Shown here: positions 8,208 through 16,227 of the stretch, one piece after another
Numbering within the stretch: the stretch's first letter is position 1
How the letters are laid out: every line of letters begins with the position of its first letter
Assembly (NCBI RefSeq): GCF_001953865.1
Contig: NZ_MQUQ01000044.1
Location: 1-54,835, forward strand
DNA length: 54,835 nt
Source of the DNA: Amycolatopsis coloradensis
Lineage (GTDB): Bacteria; Actinomycetota; Actinomycetes; Mycobacteriales; Pseudonocardiaceae
Direction: 5' to 3'
The notes under the pieces: generated by a model
Databases searched by the model: none
The model's input: only the letters and a program-made list of their open reading frames with translations
Told to the model about the DNA's origin: nothing
Program-made: the position numbers and the translations under genes

Positions 8208-9530
8208 GTGACCGAACCGAATCTGATCGAGGCCGCCGCCGAAGAGGCAGTCACCCTCACCAGTGAACTGATCCGCATCGACACCACCAACACGGGTGAT
8301 CCCGACACGCTGGTCGGTGAACGCGTCGCGGCGGAGTACGTCGCGGAGAAGCTCACCGACGCGGGTTACGAGATCACCTATGTCGAGTCCGGTGGGAAGA
8401 ACCGCCACAACGTGATCGTGCGGCTGCCGGGTGCCGACCCGTCGCGGGGCGCGCTCCTGATCCACGGTCACCTCGACGCCGTCCCGGCCGACGCCTCGGA
8501 ATGGTCGGTGCATCCGTTCTCCGGGGCGATCCAGGATGATTACGTCTGGGGCCGCGGCGCGGTCGACATGAAAGACATGGTCGGCATGGCGCTCGCGCTG
8601 GCTCGCCACTACAAGATCAACGGCGTCGTTCCGCCGCGTGACCTCGTCTTCGCGTTCCTCGCTGACGAGGAAGCGGGCGGCAAGTACGGCGCGCAATGGC
8701 TGGTCGAGAACCGGCCCGAGCTGTTCGAGGGCGTCACCGAGGCGATCAGCGAGGTCGGCGGGTTCTCGATCACGCTGAAGGACAACGTCCGCGCGTACCT
8801 CATCGAGACGGCCGAAAAAGGCATCCGCTGGATGAAGCTGCGCGTGCGCGGCACCGCGGGCCACGGCTCGATGATCCACCGCGACAACGCCGTCACCAAG
8901 CTGTCCGAAGCCGTCGCCAGGCTCGGCAACCACCACTTCCCGCTGGTCATGACCGACTCCGTCCGCGAGTTCCTGGACGGCGTCACCGAGATCACCGGCT
9001 GGGACTTCCCCGAGGACGACATCGAGGGTTCCGTCGCCAAGCTCGGCAACATCTCCCGCATGATCGGCGCGACCCTGCGTGACACGGCGAACCCGACGAT
9101 GCTCACCGCGGGCTACAAGTCCAACGTCATCCCCTCGGTCGCGGAAGCCTCGGTCGACTGCCGGATTCTTCCCGGCCGTCTCGAAGCCTTCAACGCCGAA
9201 CTGGAGGAGATCCTCGGCCCGGACATCGAGAAGGAGTGGATGGAGCTGCCACCGGTCGAGACGACCTTCGACGGCGCCCTCGTCGACGCGATGACCAACG
9301 CCGTCCTCGCCGAGGACCCTGGCGCCCGCACGCTTCCGTACATGCTTTCCGGTGGCACGGACGCGAAGTCGTTCCAGTCCCTCGGGATCCGCAACTTCGG
9401 GTTCGCGCCGTTGCGGCTGCCCGCGGACCTCGACTTCTCGGCGCTGTTCCACGGGGTCGACGAGCGGGTCCCGGTCGACGCGCTGAAGTTCGGTGTGCGC
9501 GTTCTCGACCGCTTCCTCCGCTCAGCCTGA
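8208..9530 (+). CDS. M20/M25/M40-family metallohydrolase (peptidase or N-acyl-amino-acid hydrolase)
   Basis: 440 aa with a GTG start preceded by GTAGGA. It is a zinc-dependent hydrolase related to succinyl-diaminopimelate desuccinylase, acetylornithine deacetylase and carboxypeptidases, expected in the cytoplasm. Metal and catalytic residues are in order: HGHLDAVP (His88, Asp90), GRGAVDMKD (Asp120), ADEEAGG (catalytic Glu154 and ligand Glu155), a central dimerisation domain, and GGTDAKSF plus FHGVDE at the C-terminus. Its length is normal. The stop overlaps the next start (TGATG), so it is translationally coupled to the alpha/beta hydrolase. The exact substrate cannot be read from the sequence; dapE and argE paralogues elsewhere are likely. 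Confidence 0.92.
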   Translation: MTEPNLIEAAAEEAVTLTSELIRIDTTNTGDPDTLVGERVAAEYVAEKLTDAGYEITYVESGGKNRHNVIVRLPGADPSRGALLIHGHLDAVPADASEWSVHPFSGAIQDDYVWGRGAVDMKDMVGMALALARHYKINGVVPPRDLVFAFLADEEAGGKYGAQWLVENRPELFEGVTEAISEVGGFSITLKDNVRAYLIETAEKGIRWMKLRVRGTAGHGSMIHRDNAVTKLSEAVARLGNHHFPLVMTDSVREFLDGVTEITGWDFPEDDIEGSVAKLGNISRMIGATLRDTANPTMLTAGYKSNVIPSVAEASVDCRILPGRLEAFNAELEEILGPDIEKEWMELPPVETTFDGALVDAMTNAVLAEDPGARTLPYMLSGGTDAKSFQSLGIRNFGFAPLRLPADLDFSALFHGVDERVPVDALKFGVRVLDRFLRSA

Positions 9531-10408
9531 TGCCCGGTCTGCTGGTCGCCGACGGAACACCCCTGCACTTCGAGCGCTGGGGTGAGCTGTCGGCACCGGT
9601 GACCGTTGTCCTCCTCCACGGGTACGCCCTCGACAGGCGGAGCTGGCGTGCCGTCGCGCCGGTGCTGGCGGAAGCCGGGGAGGAGCCGGTCGCGGTCCTG
9701 GCCTACGACCAGCGCGGGCACGGCGAATCCGGCGACGTCCGGCCGGCGTCGGCGACCATGGGGCACCTCGCCGACGACCTGGCCGAGGTGCTGGACAAGG
9801 TGGTTCCCGACGGCCGGGTCGTCCTGGTCGGCCACGACATGGGTGGCCTCGCGATCCTGTCGCTCGCCCAGCGTCATCCGGACCTCTTCGCGGCGAGGGT
9901 GGCGGGAATCGGGCTGCTCGCCATGTCGGCGGGCGGTGTCACCCCGGACGCGATCTGGCCGAACGCGCTCGGAAAACTCGGCCGGGACCTGGAAATGGTC
10001 TTCGGGACGAAGCTGATCGGCCTGGTGCGCGAGCATACGAGCAAGGCGGTGACCGCGGGGCTGCGCTGGTGGCTTTTCGGGGACGACCCGGTGCCCAGAG
10101 ACGTCGAACTGACCGTGCGGATGATCCGCGGCAACTGGCCGCAGACGGTGTCCGCGTTCCGGCCCGCCTTGGACGCCTACACGCGGGAATCGGCGTTGTC
10201 GCAGGTCGGCACGGTGCCGGTGACCGCGATCGTGGGGGAGCGCGACAAGCTCGTGCCGACGGCGGACGTCGAGGAACTGGCGGGCGCGGTGGAGAACGGG
10301 ACGTCCGTGGTGCTGCCCGGTGTCGGGCACGTCGTCCCGCTGGAGGCCGCGCCGCAGGTGGTGCCGCGCCTTCTGGCCCTGGCGAACCAGGCTCGCCGAC
10401 AAACCTAG
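9530..10408 (+). CDS. Alpha/beta hydrolase with Asp at the nucleophile position
   Basis: 292 aa. The start overlaps the M20 stop by one base. The fold is shown by LLHGYALDRRSW (oxyanion loop), YDQRGHGES, the nucleophile elbow GHDMGG (residues 101-106) and a C-terminal GVGHVVPLE catalytic His. Asp103 replaces the serine usual in GxSxG, as in epoxide hydrolases and haloalkane dehalogenases, where Asp forms an ester intermediate. The cap region (residues ~135-215) is compact. By family knowledge an epoxide hydrolase-like or dehalogenase-like reaction is possible, but the flanking motifs are more like generic esterases. Coupling to the peptidase suggests co-expression, not a shared pathway. Confidence 0.88.
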   Translation: MPGLLVADGTPLHFERWGELSAPVTVVLLHGYALDRRSWRAVAPVLAEAGEEPVAVLAYDQRGHGESGDVRPASATMGHLADDLAEVLDKVVPDGRVVLVGHDMGGLAILSLAQRHPDLFAARVAGIGLLAMSAGGVTPDAIWPNALGKLGRDLEMVFGTKLIGLVREHTSKAVTAGLRWWLFGDDPVPRDVELTVRMIRGNWPQTVSAFRPALDAYTRESALSQVGTVPVTAIVGERDKLVPTADVEELAGAVENGTSVVLPGVGHVVPLEAAPQVVPRLLALANQARRQT

Positions 10409-10413
10409 CTTCC

Positions 10414-10449
10414 TTGACAACTTCTCTTTTCGGTGGCACCTTCGTGCCA
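10414..10449 (+). promoter_or_regulatory. TTGACA box and hairpin/operator at the ArsR gene start
   Basis: TTGACA at 10414-10419 is a consensus -35 element. A perfect inverted repeat TGGCAC-CTTC-GTGCCA (10434-10449) runs up to the start codon and could be the self-operator of the ArsR-type regulator. The -10 box is not clear. Confidence 0.35.
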
Positions 10450-11045
10450 TGTTCTCCGTAGCGGTGATCGAGGACGCGGAAGCGGCCGAAGTTTCGCTGG
10501 ACCCGGTCCGGGCCCGGCTGCTCGCCGAACTCGCCGAACCGGCGTCGGCGACGATGCTGGCCGGGCGGGTGGACCTGCCGAGACAGAAGGTGAACTACCA
10601 TCTGCGCGCGCTCGAGAAGCACGGGCTGGTCGAGCTCGTCGAGGAGCGGCGCAAGGGCAACGTCACCGAGCGCATGATGCGCGCGACGGCGTCGTCCTAC
10701 GTGATCTCGCCGGCCGCGTTGTCCGCTGTGCAGCCCGACCCGGCCCAGTCGCCGGACCGGCTGTCGGCGCGCTGGCTGCTCGCGGTGGCCGGCAGGCTGG
10801 TACGCGATGTCGGCGTGCTGATCACCGGTTCGACCAAGGCGCGCAAGCGGGTCGCGACCTTCGCGATCGACGGCGAGGTGCGGTTCTCCTCCGCCGAGGA
10901 CAGGGCCGCGTTCGCCGAGGAACTCACCGTCGCGATCACGGACCTCGTGAGCAAATACCACGACGAAGGCGCCGAGAAGGGCCGCGACCACCGGATCGTC
11001 GTCGCCGTCCATCCGAGCGTCAAAACCGAGCCCGAGGAGCGCTGA
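10449..11045 (+). CDS. ArsR-type winged-helix regulator
   Basis: 198 aa. Residues ~10-90 form a winged helix: RARLLAELAEPASATMLAGR, then DLPRQKVNYHLRALEKHGLV (recognition helix) and VEERRKGNVTERMMRAT (wing). The rest (residues 95-198) is a helical C-terminal domain of the kind seen in helix-turn-helix partners of SRPBCC proteins. No metal-binding cysteines are seen, so it is not a metal sensor of the classic type. The stop abuts the next start directly, forming a regulator-SRPBCC operon, a common actinobacterial arrangement in which the regulator probably controls both genes. Confidence 0.88.
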   Translation: MFSVAVIEDAEAAEVSLDPVRARLLAELAEPASATMLAGRVDLPRQKVNYHLRALEKHGLVELVEERRKGNVTERMMRATASSYVISPAALSAVQPDPAQSPDRLSARWLLAVAGRLVRDVGVLITGSTKARKRVATFAIDGEVRFSSAEDRAAFAEELTVAITDLVSKYHDEGAEKGRDHRIVVAVHPSVKTEPEER

Positions 11046-11789
11046 ATGGGCCACGAATTCGAAGTCACCGACCGCCTCGAGATCGACGCGACGCCGGAGC
11101 AGGTCTGGGACGCCATCGCGACCGGCCCGGGGATCACGTCGTGGTTCATGGGGCGCAACGAGGTCGACGGCGGTGTCGGTGGCACCGTGAAGACCGCCTT
11201 CGGCGGCTACGAACCCACGTCGGCGATCACCGCGTGGGATCCGCTGGAGCGACTCGTCTACGGCACGGAACCCGGGCCGGACGGGCGCTTCGTCGCCTAC
11301 GAGTTCCTCATCGAGGGCCGTGCCGGCGCCAGTACCGTACTGCGGACCGTGACGAGTGGCTTCCTTCCCGGAGACGACTGGGAAGACGAGTTCGAGGCGA
11401 TGACGGCGGGCGGCGAGTTGTTCTTCCGCACGCTGGTCGAGTACCTGACGACGTTCCCGGGGCGGAGAGCCGAGCCACTGACGGTGTTCGGTCCGATGAG
11501 CGAAGACTGGGATCGCGCGTGGCTCACGCTCGGCAGGGAACTCGGCCTGGCGGGGCGGCCGGAAACGGGGGACCGGGTCCGGCTGTCGACCGGCTCGGTG
11601 TCCACTGTGGAGGGAGAGGTCTACCTGGCGAACGAGCAGACGGTCGGGATCCGGACGCCGGACGCGCTCCTCCGGTTCGTCCGCGGGTTCCAGGGGCCGA
11701 TGGTCGCGATGCATCACCTTTTCGGCGACGTCGACCCCGAAAAGCAGGAGAAGATCTGGGCGGACTGGCTCGCCCGCGTGTTCAGGTGA
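11046..11789 (+). CDS. SRPBCC (AHSA1-type) domain protein
   Basis: 247 aa, starting at the base after the ArsR stop. Residues ~5-150 form the START-like SRPBCC fold typical of AHSA1-type proteins: RLEIDATPEQVWDAIATGPG, ITSWFMG, and a W-D-P-L-E-R turn. The second half (residues 155-247) is less typical, ending HHLFGDVDPEKQEKIWADWL. SRPBCC proteins bind hydrophobic ligands in a deep cavity. Pairing with the ArsR-type regulator suggests a stress or ligand response, though no substrate can be named. The 3' end overlaps the convergent DUF5703 gene by 8 bases. Confidence 0.85.
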   Translation: MGHEFEVTDRLEIDATPEQVWDAIATGPGITSWFMGRNEVDGGVGGTVKTAFGGYEPTSAITAWDPLERLVYGTEPGPDGRFVAYEFLIEGRAGASTVLRTVTSGFLPGDDWEDEFEAMTAGGELFFRTLVEYLTTFPGRRAEPLTVFGPMSEDWDRAWLTLGRELGLAGRPETGDRVRLSTGSVSTVEGEVYLANEQTVGIRTPDALLRFVRGFQGPMVAMHHLFGDVDPEKQEKIWADWLARVFR

Positions 11790-12003
11790 TCAGGCCGGGC
11801 AGGGGAGTGGCGGTGCGCTTGCGGCGCAACCACACCCTTCGCGTCCCATCGGAGTAGAGCCGGACGGTCGAGAGTTCCCATCCGGCGAACTCGGCGTGGA
11901 TCGACAGCTGCGTCGCCGCCGCCCGCCGGGAAACACCGGGAGGCAATTGCAGCCGCCGGTACTCCCAATCCCCTTCGACCACCGCCTCGTCCACCACTGT
12001 CAT
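11782..12003 (-). CDS. DUF5703-family small protein
   Basis: 73 aa with an ATG start overlapping the upstream stop (ATGA), so it is translated with the propeller lipoprotein. The sequence GDWEYRRLQLPPGVSRRAAA...EFAGWELSTVRLYSDGTRRVWLRRK is the characteristic DUF5703 pattern: a short, basic, soluble alpha/beta protein known in actinomycetes with no assigned role. It lacks a signal peptide. It overlaps the SRPBCC gene tail to tail by 8 bases. Confidence 0.85.
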   Translation of the reverse strand: MTVVDEAVVEGDWEYRRLQLPPGVSRRAAATQLSIHAEFAGWELSTVRLYSDGTRRVWLRRKRTATPLPGLIT

Positions 12004-13013
12004 GGCGTGATCACCTGGATCCCTTCTCCGATGGCCGAGCCGACGACCACGCGGCCGCCCTGCTCGTCGACGGTGACCGAATCTGGCTGCCGCAGCGTGG
12101 GGAATCGGTGCTTCTCGATCGGTTCCCCGCCGCGGACGTCGAAGCCGACGACCTCGTTGCGTGCGGTGAGGGTGACCCAGGCAAGGCCACGGGTGCGGTC
12201 GTAGGCGATGCCGTACGCCCCGCCGGGGACGGGGTAACGCTGGCGCAGCAACAGCGGCGTCGTGGAGAAGGCCAGCAGGGCGCCCGCTCGCGCGTCGGTG
12301 ACGAAGACGCGCCCGAGGTCATCGGTGACCGCGTTGGCCGCGCCGTCGCCCGCGCGCAGGCCTTCGCCGATCTTGCCCTCGGCCAGGTCGACCGAGAACA
12401 AGGCCGTGCGCAGCTTGTCGAGGACGACCACGCCGTCACCGGTGTTCAGGACGTCGTCGGCGCTGTAGAGCTGACCCGTGATGCTCTTCGGGCCGGCGTT
12501 CTCGGACAGCACCTCGACGGTTTTGCGGTCGCGGACCGAGACCAGCGTCGCGTCACCGTCGGTGAGCCCGGCCGACGGCTGCCCCGCGACCGGGACCGTC
12601 TCCAGCGCGCCACCGGGCAGCGACACCTTCGCCAGGACGCTCTTGCCGGGAACGCTGGCGAGCACCTGCGAACCGGAGACCGTGAGCCGCTCCGCCGGAC
12701 CGGGCAAGGCCACGGTCGTCTTCGGGGTGTCCAGGGTCGCGAGATCGTAGATACGCAGGGAAGGCGGCTCCGGGACGGCGACGACGAGCGTCTTGGTCGC
12801 TTCGTCGGTGACCAGCGCTTTCACCCCCGGCGCGGCGAACACCGAGCCCGCGGGTTTGACCGTCACGGCCGGCGAGACCGCCGCTGTCACCGCGACGGGG
12901 TTCTGCACGACCTGCAAGGTGTCGTTGGGGGTGTCGTCCGTACTACAGGACGAGAGCACCAGGGCACCGGCGAGCGGGATCGCGATCCGGGAAACGGCGG
13001 ACAGCCGACCCAC
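12000..13013 (-). CDS. Beta-propeller (YncE/NHL-like) lipoprotein
   Basis: 337 aa. I chose the GTG at 13013 because GGTGGAGG lies about 7 bases upstream and the lipoprotein signal starts there (VGRLSAVSRIAIPLAGALVL, lipobox LSSC). The upstream in-frame ATGs would add an odd N-terminus. The remainder is repeated beta-strand sequence, with blades marked by LRIYDLATL, GLAWVTLTARNEVVGFDVRG and QPDSVTVDEQGGRVVVGSA, as in YncE/NHL-like propellers. It is probably lipid-anchored on the outer face of the membrane, in an interaction role. The downstream DUF5703 gene is coupled. Confidence 0.85.
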   Translation of the reverse strand: MGRLSAVSRIAIPLAGALVLSSCSTDDTPNDTLQVVQNPVAVTAAVSPAVTVKPAGSVFAAPGVKALVTDEATKTLVVAVPEPPSLRIYDLATLDTPKTTVALPGPAERLTVSGSQVLASVPGKSVLAKVSLPGGALETVPVAGQPSAGLTDGDATLVSVRDRKTVEVLSENAGPKSITGQLYSADDVLNTGDGVVVLDKLRTALFSVDLAEGKIGEGLRAGDGAANAVTDDLGRVFVTDARAGALLAFSTTPLLLRQRYPVPGGAYGIAYDRTRGLAWVTLTARNEVVGFDVRGGEPIEKHRFPTLRQPDSVTVDEQGGRVVVGSAIGEGIQVITP

Positions 13014-13126
13014 CTTGGTGCCTCCACCTGCTACTCGTCGAACGGACCTGTCCAGCATCCCCCAGGAACCCCACCGCGTCACGTCTGTGTCACCCAACAG
13101 TCACCTAATCCAGTACTCGGGACGGC

Positions 13127-14092
13127 TCAAAGGCCGCGTTCGGGGTAGCCGACCTCGATCGCGCTGACGTCGTCGAGCGCCGAGCGGATGGCGGGCGGGA
13201 GCGTGATCTCCTCCGCCGCGAGCGATCCGGTCAGCTGACCGGTGTCACGGGCTCCGACCACGGGCGCGACCACTCCCGGCCGGTCGCGGACCCACGCCAG
13301 CGCGACGGCCAGCGGCGAGGTCCCGAGGCCGTCGGCGGCGGTCGCGACCGCCTGCACGATCCTGGCCGCGCGATCGGTCCGGTGATGTTCGACATAACCC
13401 GCGAAAACACTCGACGCGCCGCGTGAATCGGCGGGTGTCCCGGTGCGGTACTTGCCGGTGAGCACGCCGCGGCCGAGTGGCGCCCACGGCAGGATCCCGA
13501 TCCCGTGGTGCTCGGCCGCCGGCACCACCTCACGGTCGACCCCGCGCTCCAGCAGCGAGTACTCGACCTGCGTCGACACCAGCGGCGCGACGGCCGAGCT
13601 GCGGGCCGCCGCGGTCGCCAATTGCCAGCCGCAGTAGTTGGAGACGCCGACGTACCGGGCTTTGCCGGTGGTCACTGCGTAGTCGAGGGCGGCGAGTGTC
13701 TCGTCGACCGGCACGGTGGTGTCCCAAGCGTGCAGCTGCCAGAGGTCGATGTGGTCGGTGCCGAGGCGGCGCAGCGAACCTTCGAGCGCGGTGAGCAGGG
13801 CACCGCGCGAGGCCCCGCCGCCGAACGGGCCGTCGGTGCGGCGGGCGACGGCCTTGGTGGCGAGCACGATGTCGTCACGGGGGACCAGGTCCCCGAGAAG
13901 GGCGCCGAGGACGCGTTCGCTCTCGCCCTCGCTGTAGATGTCGGCGGTGTCGACCAGGGTGCCCCCGGCGTCGACGAACGCGACCAGCTGGCTGGCCGCC
14001 TCCTCCGAGTCGGTGTCGCCACCCCACGTCATGGTCCCGAGGGCCATCCGCGAGACCCGCAGTCCCGACCGGCCGAGCTGTCGCTTTTCCAC
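13127..14092 (-). CDS. Aldo/keto reductase
   Basis: 321 aa with a GTG start. It is a cytoplasmic NADPH-dependent oxidoreductase of the AKR barrel family. The full catalytic tetrad is visible: Asp48 and Tyr53 (LVDTADIYSEGESE), Lys80 (VLATKAV) and His121 (LWQLHAWD). The usual C-terminal cofactor segment is present (PVVGARDTGQL). No Shine-Dalgarno sequence is seen. A TAGGCT box lies 8 bases upstream of the GTG, so a leaderless transcript is possible. The substrate is unknown. It is divergent from the LLM oxidoreductase gene. Confidence 0.92.
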   Translation of the reverse strand: MEKRQLGRSGLRVSRMALGTMTWGGDTDSEEAASQLVAFVDAGGTLVDTADIYSEGESERVLGALLGDLVPRDDIVLATKAVARRTDGPFGGGASRGALLTALEGSLRRLGTDHIDLWQLHAWDTTVPVDETLAALDYAVTTGKARYVGVSNYCGWQLATAAARSSAVAPLVSTQVEYSLLERGVDREVVPAAEHHGIGILPWAPLGRGVLTGKYRTGTPADSRGASSVFAGYVEHHRTDRAARIVQAVATAADGLGTSPLAVALAWVRDRPGVVAPVVGARDTGQLTGSLAAEEITLPPAIRSALDDVSAIEVGYPERGL

Positions 14093-14217
14093 GACAGGCG
14101 AGCCTAGCCGGAAGGCAAGTGCGGGACGCGGAGCAGGTGAGCGTGTCGTGAGCGAGTACCACCGGCCGGGTCATCGCGATGTCAACACCCTGAACGGAGG
14201 AGTGACACTCCGATGGA

Positions 14218-14223
14218 TACATT
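14218..14223 (+). promoter_or_regulatory. -10 element giving a probable leaderless transcript
   Basis: TACATT (TANNNT pattern) ends six bases before the GTG at 14230, the spacing typical of actinobacterial leaderless promoters, so transcription would begin at the start codon. No ribosome-binding site stands at the right distance; the upstream GGAGGAG is 30 bases away. An inverted repeat CGGAG-GAGTGACA-CTCCG lies just upstream. Confidence 0.4.
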
Positions 14224-14229
14224 CACGCC

Positions 14230-15285
14230 GTGCGACTCGGACTGAATTTGGGCTATTGGGGCGCGGGCGGTCCCGCTGCTGACGCGGCCAACCTGGCATT
14301 GGCGAAGAAGGCGGACGAACTGGACTACGCGGTCGTCTGGGCCGCGGAGGCGTACGGCTCGGACGCGCCGACGGTGCTGGCGTGGGTGGCGGCACAGACC
14401 TCCCGGATCGACGTCGGCAGTGCGGTCCTGCAGATCCCCGCGCGGACCCCGGCGATGACCGCGATGACCGCCGCGACCCTGGACACGCTGTCGGGCGGGC
14501 GTTTCCGCCTCGGCCTCGGCGTTTCCGGCCCGCAGGTGTCCGAAGGCTGGCACGGCGTGAAGTTCGCGTCGCCGCTCGGCCGCACCCGCGAGTACGTCGA
14601 GATCGTCCGCAAGGCGCTGGGCCGCCAGCAGGTCCAGTACGACGGCGACCACTTCCAGCTGCCCCTGCCCGATGGGCCAGGCAAGGCACTGACGCTGACC
14701 GTGCACCCCGTGCGCGAAGAGATCCCGGTGTACCTGGCCGCCATCGGCCCGAAGAACCTCGAACTGACCGGCGAGATCGCGAACGGCTGGCTCCCGGTGT
14801 TCTTCTCGCCCGAGCACGCCGGGGAGCAGTTGAAGCTGATCCAAGCCGGTGCGGAGAAGGCCGAGCGCTCGCTTGACGGCTTCGACGTCGTCCCCACGGT
14901 CCCGCTCGTGGTCGGTGACGACTGGAAGGCCTGCGCCGACGCGGTCCGCGGGTACGCGGCGCTCTACCTCGGAGGGATGGGCAGCCGGGAGAAGAACTTC
15001 TACAACCAGCTCGCTTGCCGGATGGGCTTCGAGCGCGAAGCCGCCGACGTCCAGCAGAAGTACCTGGACCGCGACTACGAGGGCGCCATGGCGGCCGTCC
15101 CGCTGGAGTTCATCGACGCGACGTCGCTGCTGGGCTCCAAGGAACGAATCGCCGACCGGATGCGGGCCTTCGCCGGGGCGGGTGTCACGACACTGACCGT
15201 CGCGCCGTCCATGCCGGACCCCGAGAGCTCCGCACACGCTCTCGAGGTCGCCGCCGAAGCCGTCGAACTGGCCGGTGTCGCCTGA
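14230..15285 (+). CDS. LLM-class F420-dependent oxidoreductase
   Basis: 351 aa with a GTG start (MRLGLNLGYWGAGG). Luciferase-like TIM barrel with the typical opening GLNLGYW, AKKADELDYAVVWAAEAYG, then SGGRFRLGLGVSGPQVSEGW and RTREYVEIVR. These match the F420-using subgroup common in mycobacteria and related actinomycetes. It would transfer hydride from F420H2 to an unknown substrate in the cytoplasm. The stop overlaps the uppP start (TGATG), so the two are translationally coupled. In my recollection, LLM, uppP and histidine phosphatase genes are also neighbours in related genomes. Confidence 0.9.
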   Translation: MRLGLNLGYWGAGGPAADAANLALAKKADELDYAVVWAAEAYGSDAPTVLAWVAAQTSRIDVGSAVLQIPARTPAMTAMTAATLDTLSGGRFRLGLGVSGPQVSEGWHGVKFASPLGRTREYVEIVRKALGRQQVQYDGDHFQLPLPDGPGKALTLTVHPVREEIPVYLAAIGPKNLELTGEIANGWLPVFFSPEHAGEQLKLIQAGAEKAERSLDGFDVVPTVPLVVGDDWKACADAVRGYAALYLGGMGSREKNFYNQLACRMGFEREAADVQQKYLDRDYEGAMAAVPLEFIDATSLLGSKERIADRMRAFAGAGVTTLTVAPSMPDPESSAHALEVAAEAVELAGVA

Positions 15286-16124
15286 TGGGATGGTTCGAAG
15301 CACTGGTCCTCGGCCTTGTCCAGGGCCTGACCGAGTTCCTCCCGATCTCCTCCAGCGCGCACCTGCGGATCACCGCCGCGCTCGCCGGCTGGGACGACCC
15401 GGGCGCCGCGTTCACCGCGGTCACCCAGATCGGCACCGAACTCGCGGTCATCCTGTACTTCTCCGGCAAGATCGGGAAGGTCCTCCGCGCCTGGTTCTTC
15501 TCGATCTACAAGAAGGAATGGCGGCAGGACCCCGACGCCCGGCTCGGCTGGCTGATCATCGTCGGCTCGCTGCCGATCGTGGTGCTGGGCCTGCTGCTGC
15601 AGGACGCGATCGACGAGTCCTTCCGTGATCTGCGAATCACCGCGACCACGCTGATCGTGTTCGGCCTGGTCCTCCTGGTGGCCGACCGGATCGGGAAGCA
15701 GGAGCGGACCCTCGACCAGTTGACCGTGCCGCACGGTCTCGGCTTCGGGTTCGCGCAGGCGCTGGCACTGATCCCGGGTGTGTCCCGTTCGGGCGGCACC
15801 ACCAGCGCCGGGCTGCTGCTGGGTTACACCCGTGCGGAGGCGGCTGAGTACTCCTTCCTGCTGGCGCTGCCCGCGGTGTTCGGCTCGGGGCTGTACAAGC
15901 TGACCGACATCGGCAAGGACGGCGCCCCGGCGCAGTGGGGGCCGACGATCCTGGCGACGCTGGTCGCGTTCGGCGTCGGCTACGCCGTCATCGCCTGGTT
16001 GATGTCGTACATCAAGACCAAGAGCTTCGTGCCGTTCGTGATCTACCGGCTCGTGCTCGGCGTCCTGCTGTTCGTGCTGATCTTCACCGGCGTCCTCGAC
16101 CCCGGCGCCGGCCCGCACATCTAA
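15285..16124 (+). CDS. uppP: Undecaprenyl-diphosphate phosphatase
   Basis: 279 aa. An integral membrane enzyme that dephosphorylates undecaprenyl diphosphate to recycle the lipid carrier of peptidoglycan precursors; overproduction gives bacitracin tolerance in other species. The signature motifs are present: GLTEFLPISSSAHL (Glu17 and the serine cluster) and PGVSRSGGTTSAGLLLG (Arg168). Several hydrophobic spans follow (LIIVGSLPIVVLGLLL, VIYRLVLGVLLFVLIF). Length is normal. It starts within the stop of the LLM gene. A large palindrome follows its stop. Confidence 0.95.
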   Translation: MGWFEALVLGLVQGLTEFLPISSSAHLRITAALAGWDDPGAAFTAVTQIGTELAVILYFSGKIGKVLRAWFFSIYKKEWRQDPDARLGWLIIVGSLPIVVLGLLLQDAIDESFRDLRITATTLIVFGLVLLVADRIGKQERTLDQLTVPHGLGFGFAQALALIPGVSRSGGTTSAGLLLGYTRAEAAEYSFLLALPAVFGSGLYKLTDIGKDGAPAQWGPTILATLVAFGVGYAVIAWLMSYIKTKSFVPFVIYRLVLGVLLFVLIFTGVLDPGAGPHI

Positions 16125-16133
16125 CCCCCGCGT

Positions 16134-16187
16134 TTCGTCCTCTGGTTGCGGTCCTTGCACGCGCAACTACCGCAACCAGAGGACGAA
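16134..16187. terminator. 18-bp perfect palindrome after uppP
   Basis: The arms TTCGTCCTCTGGTTGCGG (16134-16151) and its complement (16170-16187) are separated by an 18-base loop. It sits between uppP and the histidine phosphatase gene, both on the plus strand. It is a probable terminator, although no long T-run follows. It differs in sequence from the other palindromes in this window. Confidence 0.55.
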
Positions 16188-16227
16188 TTGCGGGGTGGGG
16201 CAAAGCGCGACACGTAGGGTGGGCCAC

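Noticed and set aside
8022..9452. Minus-strand open frame opposite the M20 peptidase
   Set aside because: Shadow; sequence rich in Arg, Asp, Val without recognisable pattern.
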